Source of the DNA: Nitrospira sp.
GTDB lineage: Bacteria; Nitrospirota; Nitrospiria; Nitrospirales; Nitrospiraceae
Assembly: GCA_005116745.1 (NCBI GenBank)
Contig: SWDS01000004.1
Span: 1-39,335 of the forward strand
Direction of reading: 5' to 3'
DNA: 39,335 nt
Part shown: one piece after another, positions 24,937 to 33,368 of the stretch
How the letters are laid out: each line of letters begins with the position of its first letter
Position numbering within the stretch: the stretch's first letter is position 1
Program-made: the position numbers and the translations under genes
The notes under the pieces: generated by a model
The model's input: only the letters and a program-made list of their open reading frames with translations
Told to the model about the DNA's origin: nothing
Database searches by the model: none

Positions 24937-26064
24937 TTAGGGCGTCCCGGCCTCGTGAGTTTCTTTTGAGTTCTTCCCGACAGATTCAGCGACTGCCACG
25001 AGGATTCCGTCACGAAGCTTAAACGAGCCCACGGCGGCGATGTGCTCACCTGCCGTCAGACCAGCATGGATCACAATCTCGTCGCCGATCATGGGGCCGC
25101 TTTCAACCTGGCGGGTATGGACTCGGTTGCGGCCATCGTTGCTTGGTGCAACGATAAACACCTGGTCGCCTCCAGGTCCCTTGCGCAACGCGCTGACCGG
25201 GATGGCGACGACTGTACGCGGAGGACCAACCGGAACCCGGACGCGTACCGACGCTCCGGGTGATGGGACATTGCGGGTGCCTTCGATTCTGGCACGGATC
25301 ATGGCGTTCCGAGTGGTCGGATCAACGCGGGCGTCAAGCGCGACAATCTTGGCCACGATAGCGGAAGAATCACTGGCTGCAAATATCTCGACGGATTCGC
25401 CGGCCCGTAATCCAGCCGCGACCTGCTGGGCGACCGTGAAGTCCACATGCACAGCCTCGCTCACGCCCTGAAGTGTTGTCAGCAATGTTCCTTCATCCAA
25501 GTACTGACCGGGATGGACGTCCGCGATGCCTACCCTCGCACGGAAGGGGGCGCGGATCGTCTTTTTGGCAATGATCGCCTTGGTGCGTGCAATCTGGGCC
25601 TGTGCCACATCCAAGTCTGCGCGCGCTCGATCGACTTCTTCTTGAGTGGTCGCGAATTCCTGGCTGAGGTGTTGTCGGCGATTGAGGACGGTCTTGGCGA
25701 GCGCGACCTGGGCCTCTTGTGCCCGAAGTTCAGCTTCTTCGACCGAGACATCGAGTGCGACGAGTAGTGTGCCTGCTTCGACAATCTGTCCGGGTGTGAG
25801 CCTGACTTCGCGGACTGTTCCTGCCAGTTCGTTCTTCAGCGTAATTGAACGGAGGGCGAGGACCGTTCCGATCGAGGTTGTGGTCTGGCGATGGTCGATG
25901 GCTCGTGCGACAGCGATGGTCACGGACTCCATCGGCTCCGGCTGATTCGCCGAGGTCGCCTGTTCGCCCTGGATGGATTCGTATTTCCACGCGCCCAGAC
26001 CGATACCGATCAGGAGCACAAGCGAAACAAGTAAGACTGACCCGAGCCAATTCTGACGATTCAT
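24937..26064 (-). CDS. RND periplasmic adaptor (membrane fusion protein)
   Basis: A 375-aa HlyD/AcrA-type adaptor. One N-terminal anchor (LGSVLLVSLVLLIGIGLGAW), no lipobox. A biotinyl-lipoyl-like half motif (GTVREVRLTPGQIVEAGTLLVALD) is followed by an alpha-hairpin rich in Ala, Glu and Arg, the second half motif (IRAPFRARVGIADVHPGQYLDEGTLL) and a beta-barrel/membrane-proximal domain. ATG 26064 is preferred over a TTG six bases upstream; neither has a good Shine-Dalgarno. It is transcribed divergently from the marR gene and followed by its RND pump after 10 bp. Confidence 0.93.
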   Translation of the reverse strand: MNRQNWLGSVLLVSLVLLIGIGLGAWKYESIQGEQATSANQPEPMESVTIAVARAIDHRQTTTSIGTVLALRSITLKNELAGTVREVRLTPGQIVEAGTLLVALDVSVEEAELRAQEAQVALAKTVLNRRQHLSQEFATTQEEVDRARADLDVAQAQIARTKAIIAKKTIRAPFRARVGIADVHPGQYLDEGTLLTTLQGVSEAVHVDFTVAQQVAAGLRAGESVEIFAASDSSAIVAKIVALDARVDPTTRNAMIRARIEGTRNVPSPGASVRVRVPVGPPRTVVAIPVSALRKGPGGDQVFIVAPSNDGRNRVHTRQVESGPMIGDEIVIHAGLTAGEHIAAVGSFKLRDGILVAVAESVGKNSKETHEAGTP

Positions 26065-26301
26065 GAGCAATATGCTGAAGCAGGTGCCGACGAGGGTGTT
26101 GATTGTAACAACATTGATCGCATCTGATACTCCAGGTTCCCTCTACTCCTACACTATCCATACCCAGAAAGAAAACGGATGGTCCATGTATTACGACGGT
26201 CTTGTGGGAACAGGGTACCAAATTCTGAGGCTCCTAGACTTCAGATCGCAGTGCCATCGGACCGTCTGCTCCGCCCCTCTTTCTTACTCCCAAGTTTTTT
26301 C

Positions 26302-26334
26302 TTGACGCCATATAGTTGCATATGCAACTATATG
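26302..26334 (+). promoter_or_regulatory. marR promoter with 26-bp perfect palindromic operator
   Basis: A -35-like TTGACG at 26302-26307 is followed by a perfect palindrome at 26309-26334 whose half is CATATAGTTGCAT, continued by its exact reverse complement. The palindrome covers the spacer and -10 area, so a bound dimer would block RNA polymerase. The size and symmetry are typical for MarR-family operators, and the marR gene starts 19 bases downstream. A near-copy precedes the next gene. Confidence 0.8.
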
Positions 26335-26352
26335 GTCAGTGAGGTACCAGTC

Positions 26353-26802
26353 ATGAAACACAATAAAGATATTCTTGAACAGATAGGATGTGAGTGTCTG
26401 TTGAGTCGTGCACGTGTACTCACACGTGTTCTCACAGGGATCTACGATAATGAATTACGTTCCTATGGTCTGAAAGCAACACAACTTAATCTCCTGGTCG
26501 TTGTGGCCAGAATCGGCCCCGTTCGACGTATCGACATTGGAAAGCGTCTTCACCTCGATCCATCAACGCTGACCCGTAATCTCAAGATAATGCTGACCAA
26601 TGGTTGGATAGAAGAGCGTATCGATGGAGAAGACGGTCGAGGCTCGCCGTTGCAGGTCACTGCAAAAGGTCGTGATCTTCTGAATCAAATCGTTCCGTCT
26701 TGGCAAAAGGCGCAGGATCGTGCGCGAACGCTGATCGGGGATGAGGGTGAGACACTGTTAAAAAGCCTCGGAGCCAGCAAGTTCGGATTTCCGACGAGGT
26801 AG
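26353..26802 (+). CDS. MarR-family transcriptional regulator
   Basis: A 149-aa winged-helix regulator. The MarR core is LLSRARVLTRVLTGIYDNELRSYGLKATQLNLLVVVARIG, the recognition helix lies in DIGKRLHLDPSTLTRNLKIML and the wing in GWIEERIDGEDGRGSPLQVTAKG. C-terminal helices complete the dimer domain. ATG 26353 with GAGG eight bases upstream is preferred; an ATG at 26332 lies inside the operator. It stands between two efflux operons, one divergent and one downstream, and most likely represses its own gene and at least the downstream pump, with release by a pump substrate. Confidence 0.92.
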   Translation: MKHNKDILEQIGCECLLSRARVLTRVLTGIYDNELRSYGLKATQLNLLVVVARIGPVRRIDIGKRLHLDPSTLTRNLKIMLTNGWIEERIDGEDGRGSPLQVTAKGRDLLNQIVPSWQKAQDRARTLIGDEGETLLKSLGASKFGFPTR

Positions 26803-26812
26803 ACGAGTTTTT

Positions 26813-26846
26813 TTGATTTTGTAATTGCATATACAACTATATACCA
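26813..26846 (+). promoter_or_regulatory. Second MarR-type operator, in front of the fused efflux operon
   Basis: TTGATT at 26813 resembles a -35. At 26822-26843 the sequence matches the central and right part of the marR palindrome at 19 of 22 positions, with the TTGCATAT and CAACTATAT blocks intact. It lies 44 bases before the adaptor ATG. The near-identity of two sites about 500 bp apart argues that the same MarR protein binds both. Confidence 0.75.
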
Positions 26847-26886
26847 TTTGCACTTACCGGGCACGAAACCACGAGGGAGAGACAAT

Positions 26887-28161
26887 ATGACAAAACCAAG
26901 AAAGTTGATCACGGCAGCGCTCGAGAAAATTTGGTTCCAAGCCGCACTGCTCCATCTCGAGAAGGAGTCTCTGATATGTGCTTATGCAAAACGACGAGCA
27001 GACTTCTGGCGGTCTTCGATCTTGGGAAACACACCATTGTCCTCGATCGTGCACGTGCGAGGCAAATTACTTGCTTGCCTGCTGCTGCCACTCATGATGT
27101 TTCTTGGGTGCACCCCTCAAGACAAACAACCACATCAGATTGTACGGCCCGTGAAGGTCGTACGAATCGGCGATGAGGCTGCCGCAGGGGTGATGAGTTT
27201 CGCTGGGGAAGTACGGGCACGATACGAAACGACCTTAGCCTTCCGGGTATCCGGCAAAATGATTGACCGTCTCGTTGAGGTGGGTGATCGCGTGCACAAA
27301 GGTCAGCGCTTAGCGAGGCTTGATTCCAACGATTATCAACTTGGAAGGGACGCGCTGAACGCCCAGCTCAAATCCGCTCGAGCGGAACAGGATTTTGCGC
27401 GGGATGATCTGACTCGTTACCGCGAACTCCTCAACGAGCGGGTCATTAGTCCAGCCGAGTTCGACCGGCATGACACCGCATACATCACCGCGCGAGAACG
27501 GGTAGCAGTGCTGCACGCACAACTGAACCAAGCGACCAACCAATTACAGTACACCGATCTGCTGGCGGATCGGGACGGGGTGGTGACCGCACTGGAAGCC
27601 GAGATCGGAGAGGTAGTGACCGCCGGTCAGCCGATCGTCAAGCTGGCCCGGCTTGATGAGAAGGAAATCCATATCGATATTCCCGAGCAGCGCGTGGCGG
27701 AAATCGAACTCCATCAGAAAGTCCGCGTGACTTTGTGGGCCAGCGGCGACAAACAAATCCAGGCTCGTATACGCGAGATCGCGGCAGCGGCCGACCCGGC
27801 CAGCCGCACCTATCGCGTCAAGGCGACCGTGCTTGAGGGACAGGATGAAGTACGACTTGGGAAGACAGCGACGGTGTGGATTCCTGTAACAACATCGCCT
27901 CGTCTCGCTGTACCGCTCTCGGCCGTATTCACCCCTCAGAATGAGCCTGAGCGCCCGCGTGTGTGGTTGGTGAACGAAGAGGCAAGCACGGTCAGATCCG
28001 TACCGGTTCAGCTGGGCGAGTCCCTGGACGGAGAGCACATCGTCGTCGCGGGAGTCCGGTCCGGACAATTGGTCGTCAGTGCCGGGGTCCAACGCCTGGC
28101 TGAGGGACAGGCGGTGCGCTTGCCGGAACAGGTCGCAGGCAGCAAGGAGGATCGGCCATGA
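26887..28161 (+). CDS. RND periplasmic adaptor, lipoprotein type
   Basis: An adaptor of the HlyD/AcrA class. Hydrophobic signal KLLACLLLPLMMFLGC with lipobox, lipoyl-like halves (GKMIDRLVEVGDRVHKGQRLARLD and LADRDGVVTALEAEIGEVVTAGQPIVKLA), a short alpha-hairpin, and barrel domain ending in LVVSAGVQRLAEGQAVRLPE. From ATG 26887, supported by GAGGGAGAG upstream, about 75 residues precede the lipobox Cys, which is long for a signal peptide; a GTG at 27049 would give a normal-length signal but has no ribosome binding site. Its stop overlaps the next gene's ATG by four bases (ATGA). Confidence 0.9.
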   Translation: MTKPRKLITAALEKIWFQAALLHLEKESLICAYAKRRADFWRSSILGNTPLSSIVHVRGKLLACLLLPLMMFLGCTPQDKQPHQIVRPVKVVRIGDEAAAGVMSFAGEVRARYETTLAFRVSGKMIDRLVEVGDRVHKGQRLARLDSNDYQLGRDALNAQLKSARAEQDFARDDLTRYRELLNERVISPAEFDRHDTAYITARERVAVLHAQLNQATNQLQYTDLLADRDGVVTALEAEIGEVVTAGQPIVKLARLDEKEIHIDIPEQRVAEIELHQKVRVTLWASGDKQIQARIREIAAAADPASRTYRVKATVLEGQDEVRLGKTATVWIPVTTSPRLAVPLSAVFTPQNEPERPRVWLVNEEASTVRSVPVQLGESLDGEHIVVAGVRSGQLVVSAGVQRLAEGQAVRLPEQVAGSKEDRP

Positions 28162-31100
28162 AGGATTTCAATCTAAGCGAGTGGGTACTCACACATCGCT
28201 CCACCACCGGGTTTCTCATGGTGCTGGTGCTGTTCGGGGGGATTTTCGCCTATTTCCAGCTGGGACAAAGGGAAGACCCGGAGTTCACTTTCCGGGTGAT
28301 GGTCGTGAAAACCCTTTACCCCGGGGCGACCGCTGCGGAAACGGAGCAACAGGTGACCGACCGCTTGGAAAAGAAAATCCAGGAACTGCCCAACCTTGAC
28401 ATCCTCCGTAGTTACTCGAAATCCGGCGAATCGGTGATTTTCGTTACGCCTCGCGAGGACACGCCGCCCAAGGAGATTCCGAATCTCTGGTATCAAGTTC
28501 GCAAAAAAGTCGGTGATATCCGCCTAAGCTTGCCGGCGGGCATCGTCGGTCCCTTTTTCAACGACGAGTTCGGCGACACCTATAGCCTCCTCTATGCCTT
28601 TTCTGGGAGAGGTTTCAGCTATGCCGAGTTGAAAACTGCGGCAGATTCGGCTCGCCAGCAGATCTTGCGCGTCAAGGATGTCGAGAAAGTCGATCTCATC
28701 GGCGTCCAAGACGAAAAGATTTATGTCGAGTTTTCCGACAAGAAGCTGGCCGAATTGAATCTGGACACTGCGGTGGTCGCCCAGGTGCTCCAGGCGCAGA
28801 ATAGCATGGTGCCAGCGGGAACCGTGTTTTCTTCACAACATAACCTCCCCATACGACTGACGGGCTCCTTCGACTCGGTGGATAGCGTGGCAAACCTGGC
28901 GGTGCGCATCGAAGGTCGGACCATCAGGGTCAGTGATTTCGCCAAAGTGACCCGGGGCTACACTGATCCACCGGAATTCAAGATGCACTTCAACGGCAAG
29001 GCAGTCATCGGGCTCGGCGTCACCATGAACAAGAAAGGCGATGTGTTGGAGCTCGGGAAAGCACTGGAAACCACCATATCCCACGTTGAGAGCGAACTGC
29101 CGATGGGCATCGATATCAACGTGGTCGCCAATCAGTCGCAGGTCGTGAAAACCCAGATGTGGGAATTTTCGAGTACGTTCTTCGAGGCACTGACCGCCGT
29201 GCTACTCGTTGGCTTTCTGAGCCTCGGATTTCGAACCGGCTCCGTCGTCGCCCTCACCGTACCCCTGGTGCTGGCCAGCACCTTACTGTGTATGCTGCTG
29301 TTCGGAATCGATCTGCACCGGATATCCCTGAATGCCTTGATCCTCGCACTGGGGCTTCTCGTCGACGACGGCATGATCGCTGCCGAAATGATGGCGCGTA
29401 AACTCGAAGAGGGGTTGGATCGGATGCAGGCCGCGACGTTTGCCTATAGCGCGACGGCCTTCCCGATGTTAACCGGTACCATGCTCACTATTGTCGGTTT
29501 TCTGCCGGTGGGCTTGGCCAAAACGCAGGCAGGCGAATATACCGTCTCGATTTTCCAGGTTGTGGGCATCGCGCTACTTCTTTCCTGGATCGGGGCAGTA
29601 ATCTTTACACCCTATTTGGGGTTTCTGATGCTCAAGACCAAGGGCAGCAGCGACAGGTCCAGCCACGATCTTTTTGACACGGGGTTCTATAACCATCTGC
29701 GCTCCTGGGTGGATCGTTGCGTGGAACATCGCAACAAAGTGATTCTCGGGACCGTGGCCCTGTTCGGTGTGGGCATCGCGACCCTCACACAAGTTCCCCA
29801 ACAGTTTTTCCCGCTGTCCAATCGGCCAGAAGTCATCATTGACCTCTGGTTGCCGGAGGGGAGTTCCTTCGCAGAAACCGAAGCGGTTGCCAAGCGCATG
29901 GAAGCGCTGCTTGCCAAGGACGAAGATGTACTGAATTATGCGACCTATATCGGCGGCGGCAGTCCGCGGTTTTTCCTGCTGATCGTGCAACAACTGGCTA
30001 ATATCAATCTCGCCGAATTCGTCGTAATGACCCGTGACAATGTGGCGCGCGAACGCGTCATGCAACGTCTTCGACTCGTCTTCGCCACCGATTTCCCGGA
30101 AGTGCGCGGACGTACCATGCGCCTGAACGTCGGACCACCGATGGATTATCCGCTCGTGTTCAGGGTATTCGGTGAAGATCCCAAGATCGTTCGTGGCATC
30201 GCCGACCGGGTAGCCGAGGTCGTGCGCGCTAACCCCAACGCGGTCGATGTAAATGACGACTGGCATGATCGCATTCCTTCGTCTCGCCTTGTCCTGGATC
30301 AAGACAAAGCACGTGCACTTGGTGTCGCAACTTCGAGTTTGTCGCAAGCCTTGCAAGCACATTATACGGGAATTCCCGTTGGACAGTTCCGCGAGGATGA
30401 TAAGCTCATCGACATTATTTGGAGGGCGCAAAAGAACTTGCGCGGCGCCGCCGATGATTTGCCCAATGTCACTGTTCGGACGGCCAACGGTAGATCGGCA
30501 CCACTGGCGCAGTTCGTCACATTCGAAACTGTCTTCGAAGACGGCGTCCGCTGGCGCCGCAACCGCTTCCCGGCGATCTCGGTACGAGCCGATGTGATAG
30601 ATGGGATGTTGGCGCCCGATGTAGCGACGCAGATCATTCCGAAGCTCGAGCTCATCAAAGAGAGCCTCCCGGCCGGCTATTTCATTGAGACCGGTGCAGC
30701 CAAGGAAGATGCCTGGATCGCGCAGAAGTCGATCCTGATCTGGATTCCCCTGGTGGTGATCATCACGCTCATTCTGCTGATGATGCAGTTACAAAACCTA
30801 TCTCGAACGTTTCTCGTATTCGTCACGGCGCCTTTGGGTGTGATCGGGGCCGCATTCGCCCTGTTGCTGTTCGATGCTCCTTTTGGTTTTGTGGCCTTGT
30901 TCGGCATCATCGCCTTGGCCGGCATGATCATGCGAAACTCCTTGATTCTGGTGGACCAGATCGAACAGGACGAAAGGGCCGGGCGGGATACCTGGACTGC
31001 CATTGTAGAATCGACCGTCCGGCGGTTCAGACCCATTCTGTTGACTGCGGCGGCGGCGATCCTGGCAATGATTCCATTGTCACGCAACGATTTCTTCGGG

Positions 31101-32756
31101 CCGCAAGCTATCGCCATCATGGGCGGACTCACCATCGCGACCATACTGACCGTGTTCTTCCTGCCCGCGTTGTATGCGGCCTGGTTTCGGGTCACACGGA
31201 ACCGTGCTCACGCTGATGGGTCGCCGGCAGGGTCGAATGAAATTCTATTCCCCAGGGATTCAGTCCAGGTTGATGGAGCGATTGCCGCGACGACGCGCCA
31301 TTCACTGCCGCTTGTCGTCCTGATGATCTTCATGTTCGCAGGGTGTACACCGACCCGGATGAGTGATCGGGTGCCAGTATCGACTCCGACGGATTGGTCG
31401 CATGCCCCAGTTGTTCAAGACAATTCCAATCAGGCTGATCTCAAAGAATGGTGGCAAGGATTTCACGATCCACTTTTGAACGAGTTGATCAGCCAAGCAT
31501 TAGCCGCGAACCACGATCTTAGAATCGCAACGGCTCGCGTTCGCGAGGCCAACGCGATCATCACTGTCGCGGAATCAGCACTCTATCCCAGCGTTGATTT
31601 TTTTACGTCGGGCGGGCGAGAAAAGCGGATTGACCGCATTATCCCGGTACCGGGCAGGCAGGGGATAGAGCTAACCACCCCCACCGCGAATGTCATTACC
31701 GGTGGTCTTGCTGCACGGTGGGAGATCGATATTTTCGGTGCGAGGCGTCTTGAGGCTGAGGCAACAGGTGCTCAGGCCGCTGGAACCAAAGAGGAACGGC
31801 ATGGAGTGCAAGTGGGATTGCTCGCTCAGGTGGCGACGAACTATCTGGAACTACGCGGCGCACAGGAACGGACAGCGATTCTGCGCGAAAACATCGACAT
31901 CCAGCGGGAAAGGCTCAGAACTCTGCGGGCGTTTTATCGTGCGGGTTTAACGAACGAAACCGAAGTGTTCCGGCAGGAAACCTTACTCCATAGCACCGAG
32001 AGTGCTCTTCCTGGATTGAAGGCAGCGGAGGTCACTCTGATCCATCGCCTCAGCGTGTTGCTGGGCGAATCTCCGGCGAAACTTGAACACCGGCTTATTG
32101 CTGCAACAGCTCATCCTTCCGACCTGCCCGGTATCCCAAACATGTTACCTTCAAGCCTGCTACTACAACGGCCTGATCTGCGCCTCGCGCAAACCGAAGT
32201 GAGTGCAGCAGCGGCCAGCCTTGGTGCAGCGCGGGCCGATTTGTTCCCGAAAGTATTGCTGTCGGCGAGCGGTGGGATCGGCGCACTGGCCATCGGCGGA
32301 TTTCCGACTCTGGTGGAGAGTGTGTATGCGCTGGGGGCGGGCCTCACGGCTCCGATATTCAACGCGGGACGCATTCGGGCTCACATCGCTGCCGCGGACG
32401 CGCGGCTGGATCAAGTCGCGGCAAAGTACGAAAAAACCTTCCTCCTCGCCTTGGAAGACGTGGAAAATGCCTTTGTTGCCCATGCCTCGTCGAAGGAGCG
32501 CCGCGAACAATTATTGAAGGCCGAAACAGCAGCAGAGAAAACGTATCGCTCCTCCGAAGCCTTGTATCAGAGGGGAGCGAGTGATTATTTATCCGTGCTG
32601 GATGCCCAACGCACCAAACTTTCCATCAACGACGAGCGGGTTAAAGCTGAAACCGCCGTGCGTGTTTCGTTGGTCTCGCTTTCCAGGGCATTTGGTGGTG
32701 GTTGGACCATGGACAGCTCAGTAAGCCGTGTAAGTGATAATGACCCGGGGAAATAA
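28158..32756 (+). CDS. RND efflux pump fused to a NodT-type outer-membrane factor
   Basis: One uninterrupted 1532-codon frame encodes two proteins normally made separately. Residues 1 to about 1020 are a full RND exporter: LSEWVLTHRSTTGFLMVLVLFGGIFAY, REDPEF, the TM4 Asp pair in LALGLLVDDGMIAAEMMARK, and final helices ending ILTVFFLPALYAAWFRV. After a ~25-residue linker comes a hydrophobic segment and lipobox, SLPLVVLMIFMFAGC, with the cysteine at 1063. Residues 1063-1532 are a complete outer-membrane factor of the NodT/OprM family: WWQGFHDPLLNELISQALAANHDLRIA, GGLAARWEIDIFGARR, LLLQRPDLRLAQTEVSAAAASLGAARADLFP, GLTAPIFNAGRIRA, YQRGASDYLSVLDAQR. No in-frame ATG, GTG or TTG precedes the internal signal segment closely enough for a separate start, so it appears to be a true fusion. 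Confidence 0.93.
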   Translation: MKDFNLSEWVLTHRSTTGFLMVLVLFGGIFAYFQLGQREDPEFTFRVMVVKTLYPGATAAETEQQVTDRLEKKIQELPNLDILRSYSKSGESVIFVTPREDTPPKEIPNLWYQVRKKVGDIRLSLPAGIVGPFFNDEFGDTYSLLYAFSGRGFSYAELKTAADSARQQILRVKDVEKVDLIGVQDEKIYVEFSDKKLAELNLDTAVVAQVLQAQNSMVPAGTVFSSQHNLPIRLTGSFDSVDSVANLAVRIEGRTIRVSDFAKVTRGYTDPPEFKMHFNGKAVIGLGVTMNKKGDVLELGKALETTISHVESELPMGIDINVVANQSQVVKTQMWEFSSTFFEALTAVLLVGFLSLGFRTGSVVALTVPLVLASTLLCMLLFGIDLHRISLNALILALGLLVDDGMIAAEMMARKLEEGLDRMQAATFAYSATAFPMLTGTMLTIVGFLPVGLAKTQAGEYTVSIFQVVGIALLLSWIGAVIFTPYLGFLMLKTKGSSDRSSHDLFDTGFYNHLRSWVDRCVEHRNKVILGTVALFGVGIATLTQVPQQFFPLSNRPEVIIDLWLPEGSSFAETEAVAKRMEALLAKDEDVLNYATYIGGGSPRFFLLIVQQLANINLAEFVVMTRDNVARERVMQRLRLVFATDFPEVRGRTMRLNVGPPMDYPLVFRVFGEDPKIVRGIADRVAEVVRANPNAVDVNDDWHDRIPSSRLVLDQDKARALGVATSSLSQALQAHYTGIPVGQFREDDKLIDIIWRAQKNLRGAADDLPNVTVRTANGRSAPLAQFVTFETVFEDGVRWRRNRFPAISVRADVIDGMLAPDVATQIIPKLELIKESLPAGYFIETGAAKEDAWIAQKSILIWIPLVVIITLILLMMQLQNLSRTFLVFVTAPLGVIGAAFALLLFDAPFGFVALFGIIALAGMIMRNSLILVDQIEQDERAGRDTWTAIVESTVRRFRPILLTAAAAILAMIPLSRNDFFGPQAIAIMGGLTIATILTVFFLPALYAAWFRVTRNRAHADGSPAGSNEILFPRDSVQVDGAIAATTRHSLPLVVLMIFMFAGCTPTRMSDRVPVSTPTDWSHAPVVQDNSNQADLKEWWQGFHDPLLNELISQALAANHDLRIATARVREANAIITVAESALYPSVDFFTSGGREKRIDRIIPVPGRQGIELTTPTANVITGGLAARWEIDIFGARRLEAEATGAQAAGTKEERHGVQVGLLAQVATNYLELRGAQERTAILRENIDIQRERLRTLRAFYRAGLTNETEVFRQETLLHSTESALPGLKAAEVTLIHRLSVLLGESPAKLEHRLIAATAHPSDLPGIPNMLPSSLLLQRPDLRLAQTEVSAAAASLGAARADLFPKVLLSASGGIGALAIGGFPTLVESVYALGAGLTAPIFNAGRIRAHIAAADARLDQVAAKYEKTFLLALEDVENAFVAHASSKERREQLLKAETAAEKTYRSSEALYQRGASDYLSVLDAQRTKLSINDERVKAETAVRVSLVSLSRAFGGGWTMDSSVSRVSDNDPGK

Positions 32757-32844
32757 CAGAGAATGACTAAGTCGTGCGATGCCGAAACGTAAATCGGTGA
32801 ACCCTGATGTGCCGAGAACGCGCGCCCAGCTCAAAACCGACGGG

Positions 32845-33237
32845 TTAAGACGCCTTTACGTCCGCTGCCCACGACACACTGGCCGGGCACCATTGCCAGA
32901 TTCCGAGGGTGATGATGCGAGTCAATCCGGCCGGAATGCACGCGGTACGGTTCACCTCCACCTTCCGGTTGATCAACCTGGTTGGATCGCCGCAGCGCTT
33001 CAAATACTCATCGGCCTTGATGTCATGAAGATCGACGTGGGGCACGACGAAGGCCACCACCGGAACGGGCAGCACGGCGATGGAGGAATCGTCTGCACCC
33101 TGCGAGCCTGAACAATGGGCACCAGTTTGTGGGTACTTGACGTCGTCATGGACAAGAGCCGTTGTGCAGCCTGCCAAGAGAAGTGACGCACTTGCCACTA
33201 GGGCTAACACTCCGTGGAAACCTTGCGTGTGATACAT
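32845..33237 (-). CDS. Small lipoprotein, weakly Bor-like
   Basis: A 130-aa predicted lipoprotein. Signal GVLALVASASLLLAGC, then CTTALVHDDVKYPQ and a mature domain with three further cysteines. The C-terminal TRIITLGIWQWCPASVSW loosely recalls the ITLGIYTP segment of Bor/Iss lipoproteins, but the match is too short to assign. AGGGAGG lies six bases before ATG 33237, which decides the start. It is convergent with the fused pump gene and divergent from the EamA gene. The plus-strand frame across the same bases is a shadow. Confidence 0.75.
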   Translation of the reverse strand: MYHTQGFHGVLALVASASLLLAGCTTALVHDDVKYPQTGAHCSGSQGADDSSIAVLPVPVVAFVVPHVDLHDIKADEYLKRCGDPTRLINRKVEVNRTACIPAGLTRIITLGIWQWCPASVSWAADVKAS

Positions 33238-33368
33238 AACATACCTCCCTGTTGACCTGTCTTGTTTGTTAGACGAACGCGACGTGGATAGGTAAACGCT
33301 GTCAATCAACCTGGATTGTCGTGGAATACCCCTTGACGGCGAGCCAGAACGACGGTATCCCAGTTACT

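Noticed and set aside
29574-30431. 285-codon minus-strand open frame
   Set aside because: Antisense to the RND part of the fused pump; no start signal and no recognisable domain.
31200-31350. Internal translation start giving a separate outer-membrane factor
   Set aside because: The only in-frame ATGs (31323, 31332) lie inside the hydrophobic segment, leaving eight or fewer residues before the lipobox Cys; no in-frame GTG or TTG with a ribosome binding site was found in the linker.
32779-33111. 110-codon plus-strand frame
   Set aside because: Overlaps the lipoprotein gene on the other strand, which has a signal peptide, lipobox and strong ribosome binding site; the plus frame has none of these.
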